This document shows, in pieces, positions 11,406 through 23,039 of a DNA stretch of 64,000 bases. The notes under the pieces were generated by a model. It did not search any database, was not told the DNA's origin, and saw only the letters and a list, made by a program, of their open reading frames with translations. Position 1 is the stretch's first letter. The number at the start of each line of letters is the position of its first letter. This DNA is from Corylus avellana (Eukaryota > Streptophyta > Magnoliopsida > Fagales > Betulaceae): NCBI RefSeq assembly GCF_901000735.1, contig NC_081547.1, positions 3,348,001 through 3,412,000 on the forward strand. Direction: 5' to 3'. A program made the position numbers and the translations under genes.

Positions 11406-12977
11406 TGTTGCGTTTGGGTTTGTTCAGAGAAAGATGGTTTCTCAAGCAGTTTTGAATCAGAGGTTGAAGAATTGACTTTGGCTCTGCCGCAAGAAATTAA
11501 GCAGGTGAAATGAGAACATACGAGTTTGGTAAGAGAGGGAAACGCGTCTTCCCTATGCTATTCCTCGGCTAGCAGCTATTATTATCTTTTTTCGCTATTT
11601 AATTGGCCAACTAATTTCTTTAAGATATTTTAAAATAATAATAATAATAATAAAATATTGTTCGTTTCAAGGTTAAATATGAATGTATCATTAATATTCC
11701 ACCGTCAAGCTATGTTTGATTAAGATAAAGAGCAGTTAAGTGCAAATTAGTGTCGTCTTATGCTAAATATTAGTTTCTCGTACATTTGTGTAATTTCAGA
11801 AAAAGAAAAAACATGAGATGAAGAAGTTTTGAAGATATATATTATAAGCCATTTATTCATTTTATTTAAGAAAAATTGAGATGAAATGAATAATTCAATC
11901 CACTTAAAATCACGTTTTATGACCGTAAATCTGTAAGCATATTGCACGCAGGGACCTCTCTCTCCCTCAAGCCCACGCTGAAGTAATGAGGTACAGGCTT
12001 CTAGAAAGAGTATATATATAATATATATTACGTTAAAATGAGGAATCCATCGTACAGATTGGGAGAATTCTATGACCCGGTCGAGTTGTCGAAAGTTGTC
12101 CCATTCTTTGCTACTATTCGATTTTAAATTTACCTGCTCTGCAGATCTTAGTCAAAAGAAAACAACCCTTATATATATATATATATAAATGTGATAGGAT
12201 CATCTAAGCTAGAAAGGGGTTATCTGGGATTATTCCATCCACATGCACAGTTTCTCCAATACGCAATTGTCATATAAACAATTCGTAACCAAATTGAATT
12301 GGGAAGAATTAATCATCTTATGACTATCAATTGCGTCTTCTACGAAGACAAAGATGGGAACGGAAGAAATTGAAGAAAGAAATAATAATTAATAAAAGAT
12401 TAATTAAACAATAAATATTGCACAACGTATATGCATGTGTGACGTAGCCGAAGCAATAGAAAAGAAAAGAAGATCGACGTCTTCAATTCCTTTACACAAC
12501 CAATAGCAAGGTAAAAAGACATATTCAACTTTCTTCGTACCCTATAATTTTCCTGGGTTTGTTGGTAGAAAGTTTCTTCCAATTCTGGAGCTTCCTGGGT
12601 GAATCATAATGAGACATTCTAGTCATGGGCACAAACCATGACCGGCACCATCAAAGAAAAGAAAAAAAGTTAGAATAATCCATTAAGTTAATCTTCTAGA
12701 TTTGATAAGGATTAAACTATTCTCATCAACCGAAATACAAATAAACATGACAATTGACAAGCAAAGCAAAAAGTAGACATTGAGGTATGATTTAAAGCAT
12801 TGTTATAACTTGGTGGCATGTAGTAATTTTGGAGGGTTAAAACTGTTAGAATATATGATTGATCTACTCCCCCAAAAAAATAAAAAAAGGCCAAGGAGCT
12901 TATATCTGGCCCAGTTCCGTGGCCTATTATGGGTCCAGGCCTATTTTCAACTATTTGTTAGCTCATTTATCCAAGTT
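11406..12977. other. Intergenic region without a supported gene
   Basis: AT-rich DNA upstream of the PLC-X gene. It contains short (TA)n runs near 12021 and 12172 and no open frame with coding character. The first few hundred bases presumably hold the PLC-X promoter, but no clear core element was recognised. Confidence 0.6.
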
Positions 12978-13101
12978 TTTTCTTCTTTTTTTTTTTTCTT
13001 TTTTTTTTTTGACATGTCCACACAAGAGAGGATGGGGGATTCGAACTACCGCTTTATAAGGTGTGGGTTCCCAGCCAATTGAACTACCTCTTGGAGACAA
13101 T
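12978..13101 (-). mobile_element. tRNA-derived SINE with 15-bp target-site duplication
   Basis: Read on the minus strand, the element has a pol III A-box-like segment (TAGTTCAATTGGCTGG), a B box (GTAGTTCGAATCCCC), a short body ending CTTGTGTGGACATGTC and a poly(A)-rich tail. The 15-bp direct repeat TCATTTATCCAAGTT flanks it exactly at 12963-12977 and 13102-13116. This arrangement is the signature of LINE-driven SINE insertion. A second copy lies at 40610-40720 on the plus strand. Confidence 0.85.
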
Positions 13102-13275
13102 TCATTTATCCAAGTTGTTCATGCTATTGGCCACCATTGTAGGTCGCCGCCTCTTCGGTCACAATTGCCGACAGTCATCACCTCCCCGTCCACCGTCATT
13201 GGTCGCCACCAAACTCTGACTACCACCACCTTCACCTCCTCCTTAATGGTGGAGGTAACCAGGTAGGTGTGTAAG

Positions 13276-13278
<3 letters not shown>

Positions 13279-13311
<33 letters not shown>
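13279..13311. repeat. (TA)n microsatellite
   Basis: About 16 TA units, directly abutting the left end of the inverted-repeat element that follows. Confidence 0.9.
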
Positions 13312-13314
<3 letters not shown>

Positions 13315-13822
13315 AAAATATATTATAAGTCTCTAAGTCAACGCGCCAAAATTAAAAACTCTTAGATTTTTTTTTTTTTTCAATTTCTTCCTAGTGTCAT
13401 CCAATACAAAACTTCTCTTATCAAAAGTTTTTGTTGGTTAGGGCACTCAAAAGTCAAAACGTACCGTTTTACTTGATTAAAATATTAATTTTTTATTAAT
13501 TTTAATTAAAAAATTAAATCTAAAAAATACCCCACCAAAACCCCTATGCCACCCATAGTGCCACCTCTGGCTACCCCTGGCCATCCTTCAATTTTTTTAT
13601 TTTTATTTATAATTTTTTAAATTAAATTAATAAAAAATTTATATTTAATTAGGTAAAACGGTGCGTTTTGAGTGGCCTTAACAACCGTTAAAAAATTTGA
13701 CGGTGGGGAGTTTATTATAGTTTCGATCGACCCATGGAGTAAATTGTCGAAGAAAAAAACCTAGAAAGTTTTTAATTTTGACGCGTTGACTTAAGGACTT
13801 ATGATATATTTTTCCATATATA
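13312..13822. mobile_element. MITE with ~60-bp terminal inverted repeats
   Basis: The left end (reading into TCTCTAAGTCAACGCG, then CAAAATTAAAAACT) and the reverse-complemented right end match over about 60 bp with few differences. The interior is AT-rich, contains a smaller inverted pair around ACCGTTTTAC and GTAAAACGGT, and has no transposase. TA repeats flank both sides, so a TA target duplication (Stowaway or Tc1/mariner type) is possible but cannot be defined. Confidence 0.7.
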
Positions 13823-14150
13823 TATATATATGACACCACTTCTAATCAAAAAACTTAAAATTAATGGGCTACGTTCACTTAGATATATTAAGTATTATTT
13901 TTCTTTATAATTTAACAACGTGAGACACAACACTTATGCACTAACAACAAGATTTAATGATGATTTTTTAAAAGGAAACAGCACAATATATGGCAACGAA
14001 TGTGGAATTTCTTTCGCAATTGATGAATAATCAAGGTCTTATCACTTTTATTTAGTGGCCCAGACATGAAAAAGTGAATATTTTGTGCTTTTAACCTTTC
14101 ATAGACAAGCTTGTTTTGCACAGGTGATCAGCCATCTCTCTCCCCATCCC

Positions 14151-16430
14151 ATGGCTACTCTAACTCTGCAACTTCTTTGTTCAATTCTACTGACTATATC
14201 CCACCTCTTCTGCAATTTGGCAGAGACTAAGACATATATAATCCACATGGATTCATCAGCCATTCCCAAAGTCTTCTCCAGCCACCAGAGCTGGTACTTG
14301 GCAACCCTTTCTTCCATCTCAGTCAATGATCATCTCACCACTACCACCTCTAGGCTTATCTATGCCTACACTAGCTCAATCCATGGCTTCACTGCATCTC
14401 TCACTCTTTCCGAGCTTGCGGCCCTGCAAAAGTCCCCTGGCTATATTTCTTATACCCGAGATCGTCCTCTTACCATGCACACAACCCACACTTCTCAATT
14501 CCTTGGTCTGAGTTCTGTCTCCGGTGCGTGGCCATCTTCCAATTACGGGCAGGATGTCATAATTGGTTTAGTTGACACTGGAATTTGGCCAGAGAGCGAG
14601 AGTTTCAAAGATGATGGAATGACTCAAATTCCAGCTAGATGGAAAGGAAAGTGTGTGGCTGGCACCCAATTCAATGCTTCCTTGTGCAACAAGAAGCTTA
14701 TTGGCGCTCGGTTTTACAACAAGGGTCTGCTTGCTAACAAGCCAAAGGTAAAAATTTCAATGGAATCTCCCCGTGATACAAGCGGGCATGGGACACATAC
14801 TGCATCCACAGCTGCAGGCAACTATGTAAAAGGTGCATCCTTTTTTGGCTATGCAACTGGTACTGCAAGGGGCATGGCTCCACGGGCTAGAATTGCAATG
14901 TACAAAGCAGCTTGGAGCTATGGGGTCTACTCATCCGATGTTCTTGCCGCTATAGAGGAGGCAATTCAAGATGGGGTGGATATTCTGTCCCTGTCATTGG
15001 GTTTTAGCTTGGATGGAAATTCCTTGGTAGATGACCCTATTGCAATAGCCACTTTTGCAGCCATGGAAAAGGGTGTAGTGATTGTTGCTTCTGCAGGAAA
15101 TGATGGGCCTCTGTATGGTACCTTAAACAATGGAGCTCCATGGGTACTAACTGTTGGTGCGGGTACTATTGATCGTAAATTTGAAGGAATCCTTGCTTTG
15201 GGAAATGGGATGCAAATCACCTTTGTGTCCTTGTATCCGGGGAATTCTTCCCTAACCCTTCTGCCTCTTGTTTTCATGGATGGCTGCCAAAGTGTGGAGA
15301 AAATGAGGAGAAATAAAAACAAGATCGTTGTGTGCAAAGACAACCTTAGCATAAGCACTCAAGTGGCAAATGCAGAGTATGCAAGAGTTAATGGAGCTGT
15401 CTTCATTTCCAATTTTCCTTTATCCGAATTCTACACAAGAACCTCATTTCCAACAGCCTTTATTGGTCTGCGAGATGGCCAAACTGTAATAGACTACATA
15501 CAGAAGAACAGCAATCCAAGAGGAAGCTTGATATATCAAAAGACAGTTACTGGCACAAAGCCAGCGCCAATGGTGGATAGCTATAGCTCCAGGGGGCCAT
15601 TCCCAGGCTGCCCCATTGTCCTAAAGCCAGACCTTCTGGCCCCTGGCTCATTAGTCCTAGCATCATGGTCTCCAATCAGTGCAGTTGCTGAGGTTCAATC
15701 AAGTCCTTTGTTTAGCAACTTCAATCTTGAGTCAGGCACATCAATGGCTACCCCTCATGCAGCTGGTGTAGCAGCACTTGTAAAAGAAGTGCACACAGAT
15801 TGGAGCCCTGCGGCCATCCTGTCTGCCCTAATGACCACAGCAAGCTCATTGGACAACACTTTCAGCCCCATAAAAGATAAAGCAAGCAACGAGCTGCCAG
15901 CCAGCCCTCTAGACATGGGTGCTGGCCACATTGACCCCAGCAAGGCACTTGATCCCGGACTTGTCTATGATGCAACAGCAGAGGACTACATAAAGCTTCT
16001 ATGTGCAATGAATTACACGGCAAAACAAATCAGAATCATTACAAGGTCCACACACAACTGTGAGAACAGGTCTCTTGATCTCAATTACCCCTCCTTCATT
16101 GCCTTTTTTAATGATTTCAATTCGAATTCGGATGCAAAAGTTGTGCAAGAATTTTGGAGAACAGTGACTAATGTTGGAGAGGAAAGGTCAAGTTATACTG
16201 CAGAATTAACTGCAATAGATGGTTTAAAGGTGAAGGTGGAGCCAGAGAAGCTGATATTCAAGCACAAGTATGAAAAGCAAAGCTACAAGCTGAGCTTGGA
16301 GGGGCCAAAATCTTTGAAAGAGGTGGTGATCCATGGCTCTCTTAGTTGGGTGGATGATCGTGGTAAATATGTAGTGACAAGTACAATAGCGGCGACAAGC
16401 ATCATGCCGGATTCTCTTTTAAGGGCATAG
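14151..16430 (+). CDS. SBT1.9: Subtilisin-like serine protease (SBT1 family), intronless
   Basis: A 759-residue pre-pro-protease, secreted to the apoplast. The signal peptide is about 1-24 (MATLTLQLLCSILLTISHLF). The I9 propeptide covers about 29-110, with YIIHMD and SIHGFTASL. The S8 catalytic domain shows Asp142 in GLVDTGIW, His213 in SGHGTHTAS, the oxyanion Asn317 in ASAGNDGP, and Ser531 in SGTSMATPHAAGV. A PA insert covers about 355-455 and a C-terminal fibronectin-III-like region follows LNYPSF. All catalytic residues are intact. An ATG 66 bp upstream is in frame, but the chosen start places the signal peptide first. The symbol rests on the lack of introns and on position near POLA and the MAPKKK, as in Arabidopsis At5g67090; family membership is certain, the exact subtype is less so. 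Confidence 0.93.
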   Translation: MATLTLQLLCSILLTISHLFCNLAETKTYIIHMDSSAIPKVFSSHQSWYLATLSSISVNDHLTTTTSRLIYAYTSSIHGFTASLTLSELAALQKSPGYISYTRDRPLTMHTTHTSQFLGLSSVSGAWPSSNYGQDVIIGLVDTGIWPESESFKDDGMTQIPARWKGKCVAGTQFNASLCNKKLIGARFYNKGLLANKPKVKISMESPRDTSGHGTHTASTAAGNYVKGASFFGYATGTARGMAPRARIAMYKAAWSYGVYSSDVLAAIEEAIQDGVDILSLSLGFSLDGNSLVDDPIAIATFAAMEKGVVIVASAGNDGPLYGTLNNGAPWVLTVGAGTIDRKFEGILALGNGMQITFVSLYPGNSSLTLLPLVFMDGCQSVEKMRRNKNKIVVCKDNLSISTQVANAEYARVNGAVFISNFPLSEFYTRTSFPTAFIGLRDGQTVIDYIQKNSNPRGSLIYQKTVTGTKPAPMVDSYSSRGPFPGCPIVLKPDLLAPGSLVLASWSPISAVAEVQSSPLFSNFNLESGTSMATPHAAGVAALVKEVHTDWSPAAILSALMTTASSLDNTFSPIKDKASNELPASPLDMGAGHIDPSKALDPGLVYDATAEDYIKLLCAMNYTAKQIRIITRSTHNCENRSLDLNYPSFIAFFNDFNSNSDAKVVQEFWRTVTNVGEERSSYTAELTAIDGLKVKVEPEKLIFKHKYEKQSYKLSLEGPKSLKEVVIHGSLSWVDDRGKYVVTSTIAATSIMPDSLLRA

Positions 16431-17045
16431 CTGCTATGATCAGTATCCCCATTACCCTTTGCTGTTATCATTATAATTTCAGAATGGAAGTTGAACACAG
16501 CATATATATATATATATATTCTTACTTTTTCCTATAGTTTTCCCCATTGTTTAAGGCAAATCAATACGAGAGCATGATCATGTTGCCATTAATCGCATCT
16601 ATAGCAATGGAGAAGGGTGTTTTTGTTGCATCATCATTTGGAAGTGTTGGTGCAAAGTTTTCTTATTGCAGAAGATGATCTTAGAATGTTTCAAGACGCA
16701 TTTCTGAGTCTTTTTTTTTATGAAGAATCTTGACTTTATAATTTTTTTACTCGCCATAATTATAAAATATTTTAACATGCTTGAGTCCACTCATTGAGAA
16801 AGAGTTTGGGTGCACGTGAAGGAAGGGTTTGAACACCAACGCTTGTCCTTATGCAGCTGGAGTCACGGTGCACAACCCAAATGGAGTCCACCGGCAACGG
16901 AATCTTCAGCGATGATTACAGCCATCCCATATCATAATAATATACTTGACCCCCATCCATCTAAAAATAATAATATAGTATATGGAACACTTTCATCTCA
17001 CTATGTCTTCTATACTCCTAACGTGACACGTCAAATACTCAAATG
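16431..17045. other. Intergenic region without a supported gene
   Basis: 3' flank of the subtilase, with a (TA)n run near 16502-16519. No gene or clear repeat family was seen. It ends where the duplicated block begins. Confidence 0.6.
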
Positions 17046-17572
17046 TGCGTTAGGCAAAAGAAGTCGTCCTCCCATCTTTTGGCCGGAGCCGCCTCCAACC
17101 ACCACGAGGGATGTTCGGGACTACTAAATCCCAAATCGGGGTGCATCATTAGGAGTAGATGCGACCTTCCCTGAAAGTTCGATTGAAGGGTAATCAACCA
17201 CTCATGGAGGTTAGGCAAATTTTCTTTTAAAACTGACCTAACAGTATCACATTGCACTGCTACGTCGCGTTGCCACATTATAAAAGAAATATGTTACATT
17301 ATTCTCTCAATCATCATTTTTAAAAAAAATTATTAAAGTTACCATTAAATCTGTGAACTCATTTGGATCTCACACAGATTCAATAATAAATTCATTCCTT
17401 CCCTATATAAAGACGAGCTTGAAATAAATAAAATAGAGAATTATTTTTATTTATTTTTGTCAGGAAATATAAAAAGTGTTGCATTGCACGACATGGCACT
17501 ACCACGTTGCGTTGCCATGTCAAAACATATAGAAAAAGAATGTTCATGAATTCTTTCTGACTTTCAACACGC

Positions 17573-17849
17573 TCCCTCACGTGTGGCGAAAGGACATCTA
17601 AACTAACACGTGCGACAATGAGTGACAGTGGGCTATAACCAATTGGATTAGGATCTAATACCATATGCGGAAACAAAGAATATTTAGAAATGACAGCTTA
17701 CTTGATGTTGCAGACCATTCTTTCATTTATTGAAGAGTTCGTAGCTTTACAAATGAAGATAAAGATAACATGTAAGTTATGTAACTAAATTACAAAATTC
17801 AAATAATACATTTAAGTAATACAGATAAAATAATATCTATCTTATCAAC
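17573..17849 (-). mobile_element. TRIM/Copia-like retroelement remnant, copy 1
   Basis: On the minus strand a tRNA-iMet-type primer binding site (TGGTATTAGATCC; one mismatch from the copy-2 form) follows a possible LTR end, TTTCCGCA. About 75 bp further on, a purine-rich stretch precedes TGTTGAAAG, a plausible second LTR start. The two putative LTRs do not match each other, so this is an old or rearranged remnant. See the better preserved copy at 21691-21978. Confidence 0.35.
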
Positions 17850-18871
17850 GGAGATGTTTGAATATCATAGGATGACTCATCCAAGTGATAATCATCATCT
17901 GATATTCTTTGGGCAGAATTTCACGGATGATAACGCATCCAATTGGGACCTACTACTTATCACGTGCATTTAAATAAAACTGTGTTCTTACACGTGTAAT
18001 GAGCCCAATAGTATGTGGCACTTGAAATCCAAATTAGGTGTCAGACATGGACACATGTTCCGGAGCTTCGCGCGTCTGTATGGCCCAAGACCCGGACAAT
18101 CCCATACCATAACGGCATAAACCTACTTGTCCAGTTCACCCAAAATAAGTCGGTGCTTTGACCAGGGACCTCATCTGCTTATATCACAACCTAATAACAT
18201 GTGGCAAAAAAAAAAAAAAAAAAAACTGACGTGTCATTTCATAATAGGTAAAATAAGTAAGATTGTAAAATTTACAACTTAGCCATTAATCAATTAAATT
18301 ACTCATATCACTAATAATAAAATGTAGCTTCAAATTTGTAAGAAGTTTATAATAAAAATTGTAGTATTCTTAACTATTTTCCATTAATTAGCAGTGTACG
18401 TGCAGCGTACTCTTTCAAGTATCTATTTTTAAGTGTTTATTCTCTTAGATGACAATAAAAATTACATTAAATAAAATAACAAATGATTATTATTTGTCAT
18501 GTTTGAAAAGAAGAACTTTGGAATAGGCATTTGAAAGTATATATAACATTTTCTAATAATTTTCATTGCCACGTCAGTAACATTTATAGGAATAAGATCA
18601 ACTTTTACTAAAACAAAAGAGTGAGAGTAGGCAATATATTAAACAAAAAATCAGCAAGTAGACAACTGCCATTACTCTGTGTTTCGAGAAATCCACCATC
18701 TCCAATTAATAACCTTCACAAACAAGACTTCGTAAACAATAAAGAAAAGAAAAACATAACGTGCTGCACTGAGATTTACGTTCCAGAGATTCTAAACACC
18801 CATAGTCCTCCTCTTCACTCGTCCTCCATCTAAATCTCCCAAGTTGCTTGCTGATCAGAATAGTATCAACA

Positions 18872-20083
18872 ATGTCAATGCTGGCCAAGACAGACTCTGA
18901 GGTGAGCAGCCTGAGCCAGTCCTCGCCAGGGCGGTCCCCCCGCAGGCCCGTCTACTACGTGCAGAGCCCTTCGAGGGACTCCCACGATGGCGAGAAGACG
19001 ACCAACTCGTTCCAGTCTAGCCCAGTGCTCAGCCCAATGGGCTCCCCTCCGCACTCCCACTCCAACTCTTCTCTGGGCCCCCACTCCCGGGAGTCCTCCT
19101 CCACTCGCTTCTCCGCCTCCCTCAAGCCCGGCTCCCGCAAGAACATCGGCTCCCAAAGGAAAGGTTGGAAGCCCTGGAAGGACCAGTTTGATTCCATTGA
19201 AGAAGAAGGCCTTCTCAACGACGACGATGGCAGACATGGCCTCACTCGCCGCTGCTATTTACTTGCCTTTATTGTTGGCTTCTTCGTGCTTTTCTCCTTC
19301 TTTTCTTTGATTCTCTGGGGTGCAAGTCGTCCCCAGAAACCCATCATCACTATGAAGGTACCTTCGTATTTTAGAATAAAAATAAATAAATTAGTAGATT
19401 ATAACTATAATTTTGTGATCTGGGTTTTTTTTTTTTTTTTTTTTTCTTTTGCTTTTTCCTAGGCCTGTGATCTAATTGTTCAATTGTGTAATTGCAGAGC
19501 ATGTTATTTGATCAATTTGTAGTTCAAGCGGGTGAGGATTTCTCAGGAGTAGCAACTAACATGGTGTCCATGAATTCCACAGTGAAGCTCACATTTCGAA
19601 ATACTGCAACATTTTTTGGGGTCCATGTGAAATCAGTACCTTTAGATCTCTCCTATTCACAACTCATAGTAGCCTCTGGAACCGTAAGCCACCTAAGAGA
19701 TACATGTCCCTTTATTTCTCTCTCTGCTTTTTTTTTTTTTTTTGGTAGTGTAAGATTTATTAAATTTGATTCTGTTCTAAATGGGTCTTAATTTACAGAT
19801 AAGTAAGTTTTATCAATCAAGAAAGAGCCAGAGATCAATAACAGTGGTGCTGAAGGGAAGCAGTATCCCATTGTATGGAGGGGGGGCTAGCTTGGGCAGT
19901 TTGAATGGCGCACCAATTGAGCCAGTGCCACTGACACTCAACTTCATGGTTCGGTCAAAAGCATATGTTTTGGGTAAACTGGTGAAGCCCAGGTTCTACA
20001 GGAGGGTTGAGTGTTCGGTGGTTATGGATCCAAAACAGATGAATATGGCCATTTCTCTCAAGAGCAAGTGCACCTACAAGTGA
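18872..20083 (+). CDS. LEA2/NHL-type membrane protein, At5g42860-like (3 exons), copy 1
   Basis: Exons 18872-19357, 19498-19683 and 19799-20083 encode 318 residues. The N-terminal cytosolic part is Ser/Pro-rich with the family motif SPRRPVYYVQSPSRDSHDGE and a SPMGSPPHSHSN stretch. A single membrane span (about 129-151, CYLLAFIVGFFVLFSFFSLI) is followed by a LEA2-like beta-sandwich region (GVATNMVSMNSTVKLTFRNT, GVHVKS, PLTLNFMVRSKAYVLGKL). The function of the family is poorly known; NHL/LEA2 proteins often act at the plasma membrane in stress or cell-wall responses. MSMLAK was chosen over an ATG 24 bp upstream because homologues begin with a short MLxAKTDSE-like sequence. The encoded protein is identical to copy 2, which argues for allelic copies. 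Confidence 0.87.
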
Positions 20084-21061
20084 TGAACATAGTATAGTCC
20101 AGATTAATGATCTAGTTGTTGATTATGGAGGAAGCAATATACTGGTTTTTTTTTTTAATTTCTTTGAATAATTTAAGGGTTATTAATAAAATCATTTTGG
20201 AAGTGATGTGTGGAAAATGCAGTTTTTTTAGGCATAGAAGCAGGAGTTGACTTGAGGGATCCGGATGGACCGGATCCTATTCCTGACTCACTAACCTTGA
20301 GAATCCAGGAAGTAGCCGATTTAATACAAAATCAGGAGTTGGTAGGTGCTATAAATTCTTACTATATTTTTCACCTTAACTCATACATGTATTGATGTCG
20401 AACTCCTAATATTTAGTCAATATTTATTATAAGTTTTTCCCCTTTTTTTTTATTATTATTATTTTTTTTTTTGCCTTATGGGAACCCGACAGTTTCTCTA
20501 CCTTAAAAATTAAAAATATATAAAGGTAAGAAAGAGATAAATCGATATTTCAAGGTGGATCAAACCTCCAAATGAACCCTTCAAGTAGACCAACCTCTAA
20601 ATATTTCTTTAAGCAATTATGTATTTTCCTTGATAAATTGCCATAAAGCATCTACATCTTTTAATTTATAGTGGAAAGTTATAATAAAAAATAAAAAATA
20701 TCACCTAATAATGAAAAGATTGCAATATCATGCCACTATTACAAAATTTTTATTTTTATTTTTTTGAGAAATATTACAGAATATTTCTAATAATACAGAG
20801 ATTGCAATTATTATATAAGGAAAATGCTTGGCATGCTACAATATTTTTTATACTTACTAATTAATTAAGTTGAGAAGAATTTTTTAATTAAGAGAAATGT
20901 TATTTAGTATCCTTCCATCTTTTTTCATACTCATTTTGAAAATTAACCATTAAATTTATATGATTACTTTTGAAGCGTTACGTCAGTAAAATATTTGATA
21001 ATTATGAACTACCACGTTAGGAAATATAGTAATGATGTAGAGAATTATTTATAAACTGACA
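20084..21061. other. 3' flank of the LEA2 gene, no supported gene
   Basis: AT-rich DNA up to the scaffold gap. A short open frame at 20210-20395 recurs at 24377-24562 only because the whole block is duplicated; it has no recognisable domain. Confidence 0.6.
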
Positions 21062-21161
21062 NNNNNNNNNNNNNNNNNNNNNNNNNNNNNNNNNNNNNNN
21101 NNNNNNNNNNNNNNNNNNNNNNNNNNNNNNNNNNNNNNNNNNNNNNNNNNNNNNNNNNNNN
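21062..21161. other. 100-N scaffold gap
   Basis: Exactly 100 N, the conventional placeholder for a gap of unknown size. It is flanked on both sides by the same duplicated sequence. Confidence 1.
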
Positions 21162-21690
21162 TGCGTTAGGCAAAAGAAGTCGTCCTCCCATCTTTTGGCT
21201 AGAGCCGCCTCCAACCACCACGAAGGATGTTCGGGACTACTAAATCCCAAATCGGGGGCATCATTAGGAGTAGATGCGACCTTCCCCGAAAGTTCGATTG
21301 AAGGGTAATCAACCACTCATGGAGGTTGGGCAAATTTTCTTTTAAAACTGACCTGACAGTATCACATTGCACTGCTACGTCGCGTTGCCACATTATAAAA
21401 GAGATATATTACACATTATTCTCTCAATCATCTTTTTTAAAAAAATTTATTAAATTTACCATTAAATCTGTGAGCTCATTTGGATCTCACACAGATTCAA
21501 TAATAAATTCTTTCCTTCCCTATATAAAGACGAGCTTGAAATAAATAAAATAGAGAATTATTTTTATTTATTTTTGTCAGGAAATATAAAAAGTGTTGCA
21601 TTGCACTGTTATGCCCTGACATGGCACTACCACGTTGCGTTGCCATGTCAGAACATATAGAAAACGAATGTTCATGAATTCTTTCTGACT

Positions 21691-21978
21691 TTCAACACGC
21701 CCCCTCACGTATGGCGAAAGGACATCCAAATCAACACGTGCAATAATGGGTGATGGTGGGCTATAACCAATTGGGTTAGGATCTGATACCATATGCGGAA
21801 GCAAAGAATATTTAGAAATGACAGCTTACTTGATGTTGCTGACCATTCTTTCATTTATAGAAGAGTTCGTAGCTTTACAAATGAAGATAAAGATAACATG
21901 TAAGTTATGTAACTAAATTACAAAATTCAAATAATACATTTAAGTAATACAGATAAAATAATATCTATCTTATCAACA
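21691..21978 (-). mobile_element. TRIM/Copia-like retroelement remnant, copy 2
   Basis: On the minus strand a 185-bp segment (21978 to 21794) begins TGTTGATAAG and ends TTCCGCA. Two bases later comes TGGTATCAGATCC, close to the tRNA-iMet primer binding site of Copia and TRIM elements. About 90 bp further on, TGAGGGGGCG precedes TGTTGAAAG, resembling a polypurine tract followed by an LTR start. Coding sequence is absent, and the supposed 3' LTR does not resemble the 5' one. Confidence 0.4.
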
Positions 21979-23039
21979 TAAATGTTTGAATATCATAGGA
22001 TGACTCATCCAAGTGATAATCATCATCTAATATTCTTCGGGCAGAATTTCACGGATGATAACGCGTCCAATTGGGACCTACTACTTATCACGTGCATTTA
22101 AATAAAACTGTGTTCTTACACGTGTAATGAGCCCAATAGTACGTGGCACTTGAAATCTAAATTAGGTGTCAAACATGGACACATGTTCCGGAGCTTCGCC
22201 CGTCTGTATGGCCCAAGACCCGGACAATCCCATACCACAACGGCATAAACCTACTTGTCCAGTTCACCCAAAATAAGTCGGTGCTTTGACCATGGACCTC
22301 ATCTGCTTATATCACAACCTAATAACATGTGACAAAATTATAAAAAAAAAAAAAAAAAAAAATTTAAAAAAAAAAACTGACGTGTCATTTCATAATAGGT
22401 AAAATAAGTAAGATTGTAAAATTTACAACTTAGCCATTAATTAATTAAATTAATCATATCACTAATAATAAAATGTAGCTTCAAATTTGTAAGAAGTTTA
22501 TAATAAAAATTGTAGTATTCGTAACTATTTTCCATTAATTAGCAGTGTACGTGAAGCATCAAGTATCTATTTTTAAGTGTTTATTCTCTTAGATGACAAT
22601 AAAAATTACATTAAATAAAATAACAAATGATTATTATTTGTCATGTTTGAAAAGAAGAACTTTGGAATAGGCATTTGAAAGAATATATAACATTTTTTTT
22701 TAATAAATATATAACATTTTCTAATAATTTTCATTGCCACGTCAGTAACATTTATAGGAATAAGATCAACTTTTACTAAAACAAATGAGTGAGAGTAGGC
22801 AATATATTAAACAAAAAATCAGCAAGTAGACAACTGCCATTACTCTGTGTTTCGAGAAATCCACCATCTCCAATTAATAACCTTCACAAACAAGACTTCG
22901 TAAACAATAAAGAAAAGAAAGACATAACGTGCTGCACTGAGATTTACGTTCCAGAGATTCTAAACACCCATAGTCCTCCTCTTCACTCGTCCTCCATCTA
23001 AATCTCCCAAGTTGCTTGCTGATCAGAATAGTAGCAACA

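Larger units (their letters stand above)
17046..21061 (+). repeat. Copy 1 of a ~4.0-kb direct duplication (contig end)
   Basis: This block matches 21162-25230 along its whole length, including introns and intergenic DNA, with scattered single-base changes and small indels. It ends exactly at the 100-N gap. It is most simply the right end of one contig that overlaps the left end of the next contig. Confidence 0.9.

Noticed and set aside
12780..13082. 100-codon plus-strand frame ending in a Phe-rich tract
   Set aside because: It runs through the poly-T tail and body of a minus-strand SINE.
20210..20395. 61-codon frame repeated at 24377
   Set aside because: It is repeated only because the whole block is; no domain and no conservation evidence.
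21017..21316. Open frame running through the N gap
   Set aside because: It is open only because N bases cannot encode stops.
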